From Fructobacillus sp. CRL 2054 (GTDB lineage: Bacteria; Bacillota; Bacilli; Lactobacillales; Lactobacillaceae): a DNA stretch of 64,000 nt. Position numbers and translations under genes: made by a program. Under the pieces are notes generated by a model, which saw only the letters and a list, made by a program, of their open reading frames with translations, searched no databases and was not told the origin of the DNA. Location: assembly GCF_028764065.1 (NCBI RefSeq), contig NZ_JACOFN010000002.1, forward strand, positions 62,001 to 126,000. Reading direction: 5' to 3'. Position 1 is the stretch's first letter. Every line of letters begins with the position of its first letter. Positions 44,538 to 55,200 of this stretch are shown one piece after another.

Positions 44538-45029
44538 ATGATGAACAACAACGACGTTGTGATTCGATTGCGTTATGCGTTGTCGTTGACCAACAAGCAA
44601 ATTGAAGCCATCTTTAACCTTGGTGGCGTGAAAGTCACTGACAGTGACTTGGACCGCATCTTGACTCGTCAGGATAAGGAAGCCCAGCACGATGCAACGC
44701 TTTCAAACCATGATTTAGAAGCCTTTTTGAACGGATTGATGATTGATAAGCGCGGTCATCGTAAGGATAAAGACGGTAATATTGTCCCAGCAACTTTTGA
44801 CATCAAAAACGCCAAGTTGGTGAACAACGTAACCATCAAGAAGATTAAGATTGCCATGGGCTATACTTCAGATGACATCCAAGAGTTGATGAAGTTAGCA
44901 GGGGACAGCATTTCAAATGGTGAACTTTCAGCTATTCTTCGTCGACCAGATCATCGTAACTACCGTGAAGCGGGTGATCGCTACGTTCGTAAGCTTTTGG
45001 CTGGGATGAGCAAGAAGTACCGCGGTTAA
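44538..45029 (+). CDS. DUF1456 protein (YehS-like)
   Basis: 163 residues made of two DUF1456 repeats: NDVVIRLRYALSLTNKQIEAIFNLGGVKVT and NVTIKKIKIAMGYTSDDIQELMKLAGDSIS, each followed by an LxRxD segment (ILTRQDKE, ILRRPDHR). Small helical soluble protein of unknown function, conserved in many Firmicutes and proteobacteria. Start ATG 44538 with AAGGAGAG; an ATG follows directly. It lies 29 bases after mutL, where many lactobacilli have ruvA. Confidence 0.9.
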   Translation: MMNNNDVVIRLRYALSLTNKQIEAIFNLGGVKVTDSDLDRILTRQDKEAQHDATLSNHDLEAFLNGLMIDKRGHRKDKDGNIVPATFDIKNAKLVNNVTIKKIKIAMGYTSDDIQELMKLAGDSISNGELSAILRRPDHRNYREAGDRYVRKLLAGMSKKYRG

Positions 45030-45058
45030 AGTGCTAGTTATGACAATTCTTTGATTTT

Positions 45059-45085
45059 GACGGCCAATTTTGGTCGTCTTTTTTC
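45059..45085 (+). terminator. Rho-independent terminator after the DUF1456 gene
   Basis: GACGGCCAA / TTGGTCGTC with one G-T pair, very short loop, six T. Confidence 0.8.
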
Positions 45086-45103
45086 ATATATAAATGGTAA
45101 ATT

Positions 45104-45112
45104 TGTTATGAT
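45104..45112 (+). promoter_or_regulatory. Extended -10 promoter of murB
   Basis: TG (45104-45105), one base, TATGAT (45107-45112), about 30 bases before the murB start. Confidence 0.5.
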
Positions 45113-45142
45113 AGAAGAGATAGAACACAAATGGAGAACATG

Positions 45143-46021
45143 ATGTCAAAGACTGAACCAAAGCTTTTAAAAGACACAGTGATTGCACCTTACGCCTATA
45201 CACAGGCTGGGGGTAAAGCTGATTATTTGGCGATTCCAAAGTCCCTGGACGAATTAAAAGATTTGCTAGCATGGGCTGAAGAACGAGAGCTACCGGTTCA
45301 CGTCTTTGGGCGTCTTTCCAACTTGGTTGTTCGTTCTGGTGGATTGCGTGGTTTGGTCATTATTATGACCGAACTAAAGTCAGTCCAACAAGAAGGTGAG
45401 TTACTAACCGCTGATGCCGGTTGTGACATTATCTGGTTATCTGCCATCGCACAGGATAAGGGATTAGCTGGCCTTGAATGGGCGGCTGGAATTCCTGGTT
45501 CCGTTGGTGGCGCTGTCTTCATGAACGCTGGTGCCTACGGGGGCCAGACCGACATGGTGGCAGAATCAGTAACCGCCTTAATGCCAGATTTGTCTTTGAA
45601 GACTTTTACACGGGAGCAATTAGCCTTTGCCTACCGTCATTCTGTTTTCCAAGATAACGGTGGAGTTATTGTCCAAGCGACATTTAAGTTGAAGAAAGGA
45701 AATCGACAAAAAATTCAAGCCAAAATGGACGCAAATAATTACGCCCGCGCATTGAAGCAGCCTCTTTCTTGGCCGTCAAACGGTTCTGTCTTTAAGCGGC
45801 CAGAAGGGTATTTTGCTGGAAAGTTAATCATGGATTCCGGATTGCAGGGAACTGCGGTCGGTGGTGTCATGGTATCAACTAAGCACGCCGGCTTCATGGT
45901 CAACGTTGACCATGGTACCGGAAACGATTACGAGGATCTGATTCACCTGGTTCAGCAAACCGTTTATAAGAACTACCAAGTCCGACTAGAACCTGAAGTT
46001 CGTATTATAGGAGACCGCTAA
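45143..46021 (+). CDS. murB: UDP-N-acetylenolpyruvoylglucosamine reductase
   Basis: 292-residue FAD enzyme completing UDP-MurNAc with NADPH. Seen: YTQAGGKADYLAIP, the FAD site GLEWAAGIPGSVGGAVFMNAGAYGG, YRHSVF, and GSVFKRPEGYFAGKLIMDSGL with the catalytic Ser; the final EPEVRIIG holds the catalytic Glu. The usual GxGSN segment reads GRLSN here. I prefer the ATG at 45143 (MSKTEP), 6 bases after TGGAG; ATG 45131 is an in-frame alternative with a weak SD. Confidence 0.95.
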   Translation: MSKTEPKLLKDTVIAPYAYTQAGGKADYLAIPKSLDELKDLLAWAEERELPVHVFGRLSNLVVRSGGLRGLVIIMTELKSVQQEGELLTADAGCDIIWLSAIAQDKGLAGLEWAAGIPGSVGGAVFMNAGAYGGQTDMVAESVTALMPDLSLKTFTREQLAFAYRHSVFQDNGGVIVQATFKLKKGNRQKIQAKMDANNYARALKQPLSWPSNGSVFKRPEGYFAGKLIMDSGLQGTAVGGVMVSTKHAGFMVNVDHGTGNDYEDLIHLVQQTVYKNYQVRLEPEVRIIGDR

Positions 46022-46024
46022 TCC

Positions 46025-48118
46025 ATGACCTTGATTGAATTAATGGTTGTCTTAGTGACTGGGGTGGCGCTTTCAAGCATCATCTCGCACTTTGTCCCGG
46101 CCATTCCCATCTCACTTTTCCAAATTGCCATTGGTGTCTTGCTAGCAACCATGGGTCACATCGACGTGGAAGTCGATTCCCACTGGTTCATGATGCTTTT
46201 CGTTGCACCAATCCTGTTTAACGATTCCTGGCGCTTCCCCAAGCGAGAGCTTTGGGAGTTACGAGCACCAATTTTGCTGAATGCCATCTTGCTGGTCTTA
46301 GTGACCACCATTCTTGGTGGTTACGCCATCCACTGGCTGATTCCGCAGCTACCTCTGTCAGTTGCTTTGGCTTTGGCCGCGGTGCTGTCGCCAACCGATC
46401 CGGTGGCCGTACAAGCGATTGCCAAGCGAGTGAAGTTGCCAGAAAACCTGTTACACGTTGTGACTGGTGAAAGTCTGGTTAACGATGCAACTGGTTTGGT
46501 TTCCTTTAACACCGCGGTGAAGGCCACGGTGGCTGGTACCTTTGTGCTAGGGGATGCCCTGTTAAACTTCGCCTGGATGACGGTCGTTGGAACTATCATT
46601 GGAATTGTCCTTGGGGCGGGAATCATTACGTTCCGTAACTGGGTGTCTCAGGCTGGTCTAGCGGATGTCGTCTTTTATACGATTTTGACGATTTTGATGC
46701 CCTTCATGATTTTCTGGGCGGCCGAAGGGGTACATGCCTCCGGCTTGATTGCCGTGGTAACTGGTGGTGTGGCCGCTAAGATTTTGTCCGACCGCAAGGC
46801 CAACTTGCTCTCGGCTGAAGCGACGATTGTTTCCGTGCATTCCTGGGAAGTGATTGTCTACGTTTTGAACGGATTGATTTTCGTTCTGTTGGGAATTACC
46901 TTACCAAACGCCTTGCACAGCATCTTAAAGAACACGGCCATTGCTAACTGGCAGGCCTTTCTATATGGTTTTGCCGTTTGGTTCATCGTCTTTGCTCTGC
47001 GTGTGCTTTGGGCCTACTTCATTCAGTTGGGACAACACTGGCACCACCGTCAGACGGCTGTTTCCTTCCGTTCTGCTATCGTATCTGGTTTAACTGGTGT
47101 TCGTGGGGCGGTCACAATGGCTGCTGTTTTGACGGTGCCAACCGTCACGGCGACAGGGGCTGCCTTTGTTGGACGCGACCTGGTGATTTTTATCGCTGCG
47201 GTTGTCGTTGTGCTATCCTTAGTGATGGCCTCGATTATGTTGCCCTTGGTCACAAAGGAAGCCAGCCAGCATGATTTCACGCAGCCGGAATCGGTGACGT
47301 CGGTTAACGATAGCGATGAGCGTCCGAAGGCGGATTTGTCGGAACGGCGGGCGCGACTTTGGATTACCCGTGTGGGGATTCAGCAGTTACGTGAGATGCA
47401 GACGGAAGATAATCGTCGGATTATCCACGAATTGATTTCCCGTCGTCAAAAGTCGGCCCGTGTCTTGCGCCATAGCCTGCATGATAATCAGGATCAGTCG
47501 GACTTTGCAGCCGAAAAGGAACTGGAATTGCAGGAACTGGCTTTGCAGGCACAGCGGGACCGATTGCAGCAGTTGTTGGTCGAAGAAACAATTTCGCCTG
47601 TCACTTACGGTGTTCAAGCCAAGCGCTTGGATCAGTTTGAAGCCGACCTTGGTTCGGACCGCGATTTGGTCTGGACAAAGCGTTTGAAATGGCTTTACCG
47701 CCGTTTGCTAGCTGATATCCGAATTTGGTGGTCAGATGAAGAATCTGACACCGTCTACGAGGAATCGGGTATTGCCAAGCGGGAGATGGCTAAGGCGGCC
47801 ATCAAGGCCCTGTCTGATTTTGTCAGCGGGCAGGTGGGGGATACAGTAACCCACCGAATCATTCGACAGACGGCCTATAACTTAATTGTTATCTACCGTT
47901 ATCAAATCGAAATGACCAAGCACGTGCCATCCTTTGACCAGCAGGAAGAGGATGACCGCAAGCGCTTGGAATTAGAATTAAAGGCTCTGTCAGCCGAACG
48001 CGACATGGTTCAACAGCTCTACGACCAAAAGCGGATTACAAGGCAGACAAGTATTAATTTAAGACAGTATATTAACTATGCGGAGACCCGAGCTTTGGTC
48101 GGCCGTAACGAGGAGTAA
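46025..48118 (+). CDS. CPA1-family Na+/H+ antiporter
   Basis: 697 residues. About 12 helices (1-410) with ALAAVLSPTDPVAVQAI and GESLVNDATGLVSF, the conserved Asp-containing helices of NhaP/NHE-type exchangers, plus GLTGVRGAVTMAAVL. The cytoplasmic C-terminal part (about 425-697) is helical and charged and may regulate transport. It lies 3 bases after murB and 3 bases before cdaA, so it shares their transcript. Na+ versus K+ preference cannot be read from sequence. Confidence 0.93.
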   Translation: MTLIELMVVLVTGVALSSIISHFVPAIPISLFQIAIGVLLATMGHIDVEVDSHWFMMLFVAPILFNDSWRFPKRELWELRAPILLNAILLVLVTTILGGYAIHWLIPQLPLSVALALAAVLSPTDPVAVQAIAKRVKLPENLLHVVTGESLVNDATGLVSFNTAVKATVAGTFVLGDALLNFAWMTVVGTIIGIVLGAGIITFRNWVSQAGLADVVFYTILTILMPFMIFWAAEGVHASGLIAVVTGGVAAKILSDRKANLLSAEATIVSVHSWEVIVYVLNGLIFVLLGITLPNALHSILKNTAIANWQAFLYGFAVWFIVFALRVLWAYFIQLGQHWHHRQTAVSFRSAIVSGLTGVRGAVTMAAVLTVPTVTATGAAFVGRDLVIFIAAVVVVLSLVMASIMLPLVTKEASQHDFTQPESVTSVNDSDERPKADLSERRARLWITRVGIQQLREMQTEDNRRIIHELISRRQKSARVLRHSLHDNQDQSDFAAEKELELQELALQAQRDRLQQLLVEETISPVTYGVQAKRLDQFEADLGSDRDLVWTKRLKWLYRRLLADIRIWWSDEESDTVYEESGIAKREMAKAAIKALSDFVSGQVGDTVTHRIIRQTAYNLIVIYRYQIEMTKHVPSFDQQEEDDRKRLELELKALSAERDMVQQLYDQKRITRQTSINLRQYINYAETRALVGRNEE

Positions 48119-48121
48119 AAA

Positions 48122-48946
48122 ATGGGAATTTGGGCGTACATGACCTCAAGCAACCTGGCCCACGTGGCAGATATTTTGATCATTTGGTTCTTGTTGTACA
48201 AGGTCATTACATTTGTTGAAGGAACGCGTGCCCTCCAGATTTTATTTGGAGTTGGTGCTATTGTTCTGGTCAAAGTCATTGCCTGGTCACTCGGCCTGGT
48301 AGTGCTTTCATGGTTGATGGATCAGATTATTACCTGGGCGCCAATTGCCTTGGTAGTTGTCTTCCAGCAGGAGATTCGAAGGGGACTGGAAAGTCTGGGC
48401 CGCCGGATTACGGTTCGTAAGCAGCACCTGGATAACGAACAGGCCCGTGAATTGATTCGCGGATTAGACATGGCTTTACAGTACATGTCCAAGCGCCGTA
48501 TTGGGGCCTTGATTACAATTAATGGGAAAGATTCCCTTGATGAATATATCAAGACGGGGATTCCATTGAATGCGACCGTGACCGGTCAGCTTTTGATTAA
48601 CATCTTTATTCCAAACACACCATTGCACGATGGTGCGGTGATTATTAACGATGATCAGATTGCCGTGGCCGCCGCTTACTTGCCACTATCTGAGTCAACT
48701 CGTATTCCCAAAGAATTGGGAACCCGTCACCGTGCCGCCGTTGGTATTTCGGAAGCAACGGATGCTGTTACGGTTGTTGTTTCAGAAGAAACTGGAGAGG
48801 TTTCAATCACGCAACGTGGTGACCTGCTTCGTAACATGGATCAGAAGTCTTACATGAACTTCTTTGAAAAGCAGTGGGTTGAACCGGTTGAAAAGCCACG
48901 CCGATTTGCTTGGCTCCAATTCTTAACGAAAGGGAGGAAGTCATGA
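48122..48946 (+). CDS. cdaA: Diadenylate cyclase CdaA
   Basis: 274 residues, making c-di-AMP from two ATP. Three N-terminal helices (about 10-80) and the DAC domain with LHDGAVIIN (DGA motif) and LGTRHRAAVGISE (RHR motif), both needed for catalysis. Followed by cdaR (ATGA overlap) and glmM, the classical Firmicutes arrangement linking c-di-AMP with wall synthesis and osmolyte control. A cation antiporter lies directly upstream. Confidence 0.96.
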   Translation: MGIWAYMTSSNLAHVADILIIWFLLYKVITFVEGTRALQILFGVGAIVLVKVIAWSLGLVVLSWLMDQIITWAPIALVVVFQQEIRRGLESLGRRITVRKQHLDNEQARELIRGLDMALQYMSKRRIGALITINGKDSLDEYIKTGIPLNATVTGQLLINIFIPNTPLHDGAVIINDDQIAVAAAYLPLSESTRIPKELGTRHRAAVGISEATDAVTVVVSEETGEVSITQRGDLLRNMDQKSYMNFFEKQWVEPVEKPRRFAWLQFLTKGRKS

Positions 48947-49953
48947 AAAAATTAGGTTCATCAAAAATCATTAACATTATTTTCTCCTTGCTAATGGCTA
49001 TTCTGTTAGCAGCCTATGTTCTTTCAGTTAAGAACTACTCGAATTCAACAAATTCGAATAGTTATTCGTCATTAATTCCAGAAAAAAAAGCAACCCTCAC
49101 GGTTCCTTTGACTTTCCAGTATGATTCAGATGACTATGTTATCGTTGGCGGTGCTTCAACGGTTTCAGTTAACGTTCAAGGTTCATCTGCCTTGGTTACT
49201 GCAGCAAAGAACCATAACGATATTGCTGCTTCCGCTGATTTGCGCGGTTTGGGCGCTGGACAGCATACGGTTAACGTGGCTTTGTCAGGCGTCAACTCAT
49301 CACTATCAGCGAATGCTTCACCTCAAACGGTGACGGTTACCCTGGCTGAAAAGTCTTCTGCTAAGAAAAATGTTAAGGTTCAGTACGATGATAGCAAAAT
49401 TGCTTCTGGTTACTCGGTAACGGATGAAAGCACAGACGTGAACTCTGTGACTGTTTCAGGACCAAAGACAAACGTCGATGCCGTTTCATACGTTGGGGCC
49501 GATGTTGACTTAGATAAGAACACGAAATCCAATGTATCGGAAGCTGCCAAATTGACGGCCTACGACAAGGATGGAAACGCTGTTCAAGTGACCTTATCTC
49601 AGACAAAGGCGAACGTCAAGTTGACGTTAACAAAGGCTCAGTCAAGCAAAAAGGTGCAATTAGCAGCTCAAGCTAGCTCTGGCTCACTGAGTGCTTATGA
49701 TATCTCCTTTGATCCGTCAACAGTGACAATCTACGGTTCAAGTGATACACTTAATAGCATCGATACACTGCCTGTGAGCTTAGATTTATCAAATATCACA
49801 AGTAAAACGACAAAAAGTATTACGCTAGATAAACCATCCGGTGTTGATCAACTGTCTGACCAAAAAGTCTCGGTAACCATTACACCGAAATCAACGAATA
49901 ATAGTTCGAGTGCCAGCTCAAGTAGCGCAAGCTCAAGTTCTAGCAGCAACTAA
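48943..49953 (+). CDS. cdaR: CdaA regulator CdaR (YbbR-domain protein)
   Basis: 336 residues. One N-terminal membrane helix (about 8-27), then about three YbbR repeats on the outside, each with a V-x-V-x-(L/V)-GP/SGP type strand (e.g. VNSVTVSGPKTNVDAVSYV, VTIYGSSDTLNSI), and a Ser-rich tail. CdaR binds CdaA and modulates its activity. The start ATG overlaps the cdaA TGA and follows AGGGAGG; the longer frame upstream lies in cdaA. Confidence 0.93.
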   Translation: MKKLGSSKIINIIFSLLMAILLAAYVLSVKNYSNSTNSNSYSSLIPEKKATLTVPLTFQYDSDDYVIVGGASTVSVNVQGSSALVTAAKNHNDIAASADLRGLGAGQHTVNVALSGVNSSLSANASPQTVTVTLAEKSSAKKNVKVQYDDSKIASGYSVTDESTDVNSVTVSGPKTNVDAVSYVGADVDLDKNTKSNVSEAAKLTAYDKDGNAVQVTLSQTKANVKLTLTKAQSSKKVQLAAQASSGSLSAYDISFDPSTVTIYGSSDTLNSIDTLPVSLDLSNITSKTTKSITLDKPSGVDQLSDQKVSVTITPKSTNNSSSASSSSASSSSSSN

Positions 49954-49997
49954 GACTTTTTAATGGCTGACAGTGAAACATATTTGGAGATAAAACA

Positions 49998-51368
49998 ATG
50001 ACAGAATCACAGTTAAAATATTTTGGAACAGACGGGGTCCGAGGGGTGGCCAATCAAGGTTTAACGCCTGAATTGGCCCTCTCACTTGGTCGAGCAGGGG
50101 GAGCTATTCTCACTCGTCATAACGATAATCCCGACAAGAAGCCAGTTGTTGTTGTTGGTCAAGACACACGTATTTCATCCGAGATGTTACAAGAAGCCTT
50201 GATTTCAGGACTCCTTTCAGTGGGTGTTGATGTCTTGAACTTGGGTGTGATTACAACTCCAGCCGTTGCCTACCTAGTTGAAGCCTTGGAGGCTGACGCT
50301 GGTATCCAAATTACTGCTTCACACAATCCTGCTAAGGACAACGGAATCAAGTTCTTTGGCCAAGATGGTTTTAAGCTTTCTGATGAATTAGAGGGCGAAA
50401 TCGAAGCTATTTTGGATGGAGAAGATGGTGACCAATTGCCACGTCCTTCAGCCGAAGGATTGGGTGTGGTTTCTCACTATCAAGAGGGTGCTCAGAAGTA
50501 CTTGGCCTTCTTGCAAAAGACGGTTCCTGCTGATTTGGCTGGTTTCCGGATTGCTTTGGATGGGGCTAACGGTGCCACATCTGATTTGTTGCCACGTTTG
50601 TTTGCTGATCTTGGCATTGACTTTGAAACGATGGGAACTGAACCCGACGGTTTGAACATCAACGACCATGTTGGGTCAACACATCCCGAAGCCCTTGTTC
50701 AAATGGTTCAAAATGGTGAATTTGACGCTGGTTTGGCCTTTGATGGCGACGGTGACCGTTTGATTGCCGTTGATGCCGAGGGAAACATTGTCGATGGTGA
50801 TAAAATCATGTATATCACTGCCAAGGCTTTGAATGACCAGGGCCGTTTGAAGCACCAGACTGTTGTGTCAACGGTGATGTCAAACATCGGCTTCTACAAG
50901 GCCTTGGAAGCAGCCGGTATTTCCTCTGTTAAAACACAAGTCGGTGATCGTTACGTTATGGAAAAGATGGTCGAAGACGATGACAACTTGGGTGGGGAAC
51001 AGTCCGGACACATTATTTTCCGTGACTGGGCCAAGACTGGTGACGGCCTTTTGACAGCCTTGCAACTCTTGCAGGTCATGAAGGATTCTGGCCAGACTTT
51101 GCAAGAATTGGCAGAACCAGTGACGATTTACCCACAGAAGTTGGTGAACGTGCCGGTTGCTGATAAGAAGGCAATCATGGATAACCCTGTTTTGAAGGAA
51201 AAAATTGCCGCTGTTGAAAAGCAAATGGCAGGGGACGGTCGTGTCCTTGTGCGCCCTTCAGGAACGGAAGCCTTGATTCGTGTTATGGCGGAAGCTAAGA
51301 CACCTGAACTAGTGGATGGTTATGTCGCCCAACTAGTTGAAACTGTAAAAGAAATTACAGCTGAATAA
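49998..51368 (+). CDS. glmM: Phosphoglucosamine mutase
   Basis: 456 residues, converting glucosamine-6-phosphate to glucosamine-1-phosphate for UDP-GlcNAc. Seen: [12 protein letters not shown], active-site [11 protein letters not shown] with the phosphorylated Ser, metal-binding DGDGDR, GGEQSGH and phosphate-binding RPSGTE. GlmM can inhibit CdaA in relatives. SD TTGGAGAT; strong terminator after it. Confidence 0.97.
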   Translation: MTESQLKYFGTDGVRGVANQGLTPELALSLGRAGGAILTRHNDNPDKKPVVVVGQDTRISSEMLQEALISGLLSVGVDVLNLGVITTPAVAYLVEALEADAGIQITASHNPAKDNGIKFFGQDGFKLSDELEGEIEAILDGEDGDQLPRPSAEGLGVVSHYQEGAQKYLAFLQKTVPADLAGFRIALDGANGATSDLLPRLFADLGIDFETMGTEPDGLNINDHVGSTHPEALVQMVQNGEFDAGLAFDGDGDRLIAVDAEGNIVDGDKIMYITAKALNDQGRLKHQTVVSTVMSNIGFYKALEAAGISSVKTQVGDRYVMEKMVEDDDNLGGEQSGHIIFRDWAKTGDGLLTALQLLQVMKDSGQTLQELAEPVTIYPQKLVNVPVADKKAIMDNPVLKEKIAAVEKQMAGDGRVLVRPSGTEALIRVMAEAKTPELVDGYVAQLVETVKEITAE

Positions 51369-51375
51369 TGGATTT

Positions 51376-51411
51376 AAACCAAGAAAGCGAGTCTCGTTTT
51401 CTTGGTTTTTT
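51376..51411 (+). terminator. Rho-independent terminator after glmM
   Basis: About 15-bp stem AAACCAAGAAAGCGAG / CTCGTTTTCTTGGTTT with one G-T pair, then T run. Confidence 0.93.
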
Positions 51412-51445
51412 CGTGTCAGTCTGGCCAAGAAAATACCGGTAAATC

Positions 51446-51454
51446 TGGTATAAT
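51446..51454 (+). promoter_or_regulatory. Extended -10 promoter of rnc-smc-ftsY-ylxM-ffh
   Basis: TG (51446-51447), one base, TATAAT (51449-51454), 33 bases before the rnc start. Confidence 0.6.
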
Positions 51455-51486
51455 AGTAACTAATTGAAACATGAGAGGAAGACAAA

Positions 51487-52185
51487 GTGTCACCAGAAGA
51501 ATTCATAGACTATCTAAGTAAGAATTACCATGTCAACTTTGACAACGTGGACCTGTTAAAGGAAGCGTTGACACAACGAAACTACCTAAACGAGCATCCA
51601 AAGGAAAAGGGCCGGGACTACCAACGTCTCGAGTTCTTAGGGGATGCCATTATGCAGGCATCGGTAACAGAGTACCTTTTCAAGCGTTATCCTGACTGGG
51701 ACGAAGGTCAACTTACTGAAATGCGAATCACAATGGTTCAAACCAAGTCCTTCGCACACTTTTCTCAAGTTATCCACTTGAACGAAGCCATTCGTTTGGG
51801 TAAGGGGGAAGAGATGAACGGTGCTCGCCACCGTCCTTCACTATTAGAGGATATCTGGGAAGCCTTCATTGGTGCCTTATTCTTAGATCAAGGTCAAGAA
51901 GCCGTGGTAAAGCTATTAAATCAAACAGTCTTTGCTGCCATTGACGAGCATTTCTTCGACCAATTTATTGACTTCAAGTCCCGTTTGCAAGAAAAATTGC
52001 AGGCCAAGGGAACGGTTGATATTACCTACAACATTGAAGATGAAGAACGTAATGAGGACAACAGCCAAGTCTTTAAGGTATCCGTTGCTTTGAACGGCCG
52101 TATCTTAGCCTATGGCTTTGGTTCATCAATCAAGGATGCTGAAAAGGCAGCCGCACAACAAGCATTGGTTGATCTATCTGAATAA
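51487..52185 (+). CDS. rnc: Ribonuclease III
   Basis: 232 residues. Endonuclease domain with LEFLGDAIMQASVTEYL (signature) and EDIWEAFIGALFLDQG holding the second catalytic acid cluster, then a double-stranded RNA-binding domain (about 158-230: DFKSRLQEKLQAKG ... AEKAAAQQAL). Processes rRNA precursors and duplex RNA. Start GTG 51487 with AGAGGAAG. First gene of the conserved rnc-smc-ftsY order. Confidence 0.97.
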   Translation: MSPEEFIDYLSKNYHVNFDNVDLLKEALTQRNYLNEHPKEKGRDYQRLEFLGDAIMQASVTEYLFKRYPDWDEGQLTEMRITMVQTKSFAHFSQVIHLNEAIRLGKGEEMNGARHRPSLLEDIWEAFIGALFLDQGQEAVVKLLNQTVFAAIDEHFFDQFIDFKSRLQEKLQAKGTVDITYNIEDEERNEDNSQVFKVSVALNGRILAYGFGSSIKDAEKAAAQQALVDLSE

Positions 52186-52200
52186 ATTGAGTAGAGAAGT

Positions 52201-55200
52201 ATGAAACTAAAAACGCTGGAGATTATTGGCTTTAAATCTTTTGCCAATAAAACCGTCATTGACTTTCAGAAGGGGATGACGGGAATTGTCGGGCCAAATG
52301 GTTCTGGTAAATCAAATATTATTGAAGCAATCCGCTGGGTGATGGGCGAGCAGTCTGCAAAGGACTTGCGCGGTAACAAAATGGCGGACGTTATTTTTGC
52401 TGGAACAAAAGACCGTAAAGCCTTAAACCGTGCGGAAGTTTCGATTACTTTTGATAATTCAGATCACTACATTCAGTCCGATTTCTCTGAATTGCGAATT
52501 ACCCGACGACTCTATCGTTCAGGTGAATCTTCTTACCAAATGAATGGGGCTGACTGCCGTTTGAAGGATATTCATGAGCTCTTCATGGATACTGGATTGG
52601 GCCGCGATGGTTTCTCCATCATCTCCCAGGGGCAGGTTGAAAAGATTTTCTCTGCTAAGCCGGAAGAACGGCGCGGTATCATCGAAGAAGTTGCTGGTGT
52701 TTACAAGTACAAGCAGAACAAAACTCAGGCCGAAAAGGACCTAGCTGTGACTGACGATAACCTCGCCCGTGTGGCGGATATCGTTCATGAAGTGGAAGGT
52801 CGTTTGACACCGCTTGAAAAGCAGGCCGAGAGTGCCAAAGAATACTTGGAAAAGCGGGAACGCTACGAGCAGTTGGACCAGGTCCGCTTGACCCGTTCCA
52901 TCCTTTCTTTGCAAGGTAAAGTCGTTGCCCAGGGCAAGACTTTAGACGAAAAGAAGCAGGATGTCTCAGAAAAGCAGACTGCCTTAGCTGCTCACAAGGA
53001 GTTACTTGCTAGCACTCGTGCTGAATTAGCTTCCGTTCAAGAGGCAAAAGACCAGTTGTCACAGGACATTCTGACTAAAACGCAGCAGCGTGAGCAGATG
53101 ATTGGGAACCAGAAATTGGCTTCTCAGGAGGCTGACTCCTTACAGCGTGAGTCGGAAACCTTGGTGAAGCAGCAAGCGACTTTGACCACTCAGGGTGAAC
53201 AGGCCGCTTCGCAGTTAGCCGAAGTGGATGAGCAGGCAAGTTTGCTCTCAACAAAGGAAGCTGAATTAAAGAAAACGATTCAACAGATTGAAGCTAACCA
53301 CGGCCAACAACAGGTTGACCGAATCAAGGCTGATTTGGAAAGTAACCGGCAGGCTTACGTGGCGGTTATGCAGGATTTGGCAACCTACCACAACAAGGTG
53401 ACTTTTGAAGAGAAGGCCTTGGCGCAAAACCAGGAGCAAAAGGCTCGTAAGCAGGAGCTGTTGAAGGCTGCTGAAGAAGCATTGGCAGTTGCTCAAAAGA
53501 ACTTGGCGGACTATCAAAAGGAACACCCAGACCAGCAGGCAGGGGAGAACCCTTACCTTGCGCAGTTGGATGAGGCTAAAAATCAGTTGAACCAGGCTAA
53601 GCAGTCCTATCAGGCGGCCCAGCAGGACTGGCAGAAGGCCTCCTATGATTTGGATAAGGCGCAATCAGTTTACCAGGCAGAATCATCTCTGGATGAGTAC
53701 GCTGGTTTTTATCAGGGTGTTAAAAATTTGATGGCACCGGCCGTTAAGCGCAACTTCCCAGGTATTCGGGGAGTTGTGGCTGAATTGGTGGAGGTACCTC
53801 AGCAGTACACCAAGGCTGTGGAAACGGTCTTAGGTGGTGCCTTGCAGAATGTGGTTGTGGATTCAACTAAGACTGCTAAGAGCATTGTTCAATATTTGAC
53901 TAAGAACCGAAAGGGACGTGTCACCCTTCTTCCTGAAGATAGTATTCGTTCCCGTACGGCCCGCGATGTCTACCGTGCCGAACAGGAACAGGGCTTCATT
54001 GGCATTGCTTCTGATTTGGTCACCATGCCAAAGGGAATGGAAAACATCCTGACCAATTTATTGGGAACGACTTTGGTTGTTCAAGACTTGGATGCGGCGA
54101 CCCGTGTCGCTCGTGCTGTTCAGAACCGCTTGCGTGTGGTTTCTCTTGATGGTCAGTTGGTGAACGCTGGTGGATCGATTACCGGAGGTGCTAACCACCG
54201 TCAGGGTCCATCTGTTTTGTCACGACAGGTTGAGTTAAAGGCGAAGACGGATGCTTTGGCTGAACAAAAGGCCCGAGTTGAAAAGTTGGTTGCTTTACGT
54301 AATCAAGAACAGGCCCGTGTGAACCAGCTTTCTGATAAAGTGCAGGAGCTTTCGGCTTCCTACTACGACTTTGAAAACCAGGGTCAGCAGGTTGACTATC
54401 AGTTGACTGCTTTGAAGGATGCTTTGGCACAAGTAGAAACCAAGGTGCAAACTTTGACCCTTGATTTGGCCGATTTGAAGGCTGATGAAGAAGATAGTCA
54501 GGCGGAACTTTCGCAATCCAAGCAGGCACTGCTAGAAAAGGAAAGTGCCCAAGCCCAGGCTGAAGCGACGACCGCTGACCTAACTGAGAAGTTAAGCCAG
54601 GTGGAAGAAGAACAGGCCGGCTATCAGGAAGAAAAAGCCAACTTCCAGGCTGAAATGGCCAAGATTTCGGCTAAGCGTGAAGCGGCGCAAGCCGATAAGG
54701 AACGCTTGCAGGCCTTGTTGGCTGAATTGCAGAGTCAAACAAACGAGTTGATGACACGCCAGTCTGAAATTAAGGAACGTTTGGAACAGGCTGCAAATGG
54801 TCCGGCCTTGGCTGAACAGCTGGCTGGCTTAGAAGAAGCCCTTCAAGCCGCCGATGACCAGTCAAAGACTTTGGCAGACCGCTTCCAGAAGCTGACACAA
54901 AAAGTCAGTGAGTTGGAAGAACAACTATCTGTTCAACAAGAAACGGTGAACCAACTCTTGATGGATGAATCAAACGCTGCCCATAGTTTGCAAACCATGC
55001 AGGAAAAGTTGGGTAAGCAGGTTTCAACTTTGCAGCAGACCTATGGTTTGACTGTTCAAAGTCAAGATGATGTTAAAGAGTCTGAACTGGATGACGGTGA
55101 AATTGATAAGACTTTGGCGCAGATTAAGCGAGCCTTGGATTCCTTAGGCCCAGTTAACATTGCAGCCATCCAAGAGTACGAAGAAATTAAGGAACGTCAC

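Noticed and set aside
53266-53664. 132-codon minus-strand frame inside smc
   Set aside because: Leu-rich shadow of the coiled-coil codons of smc; no SD and no family features.
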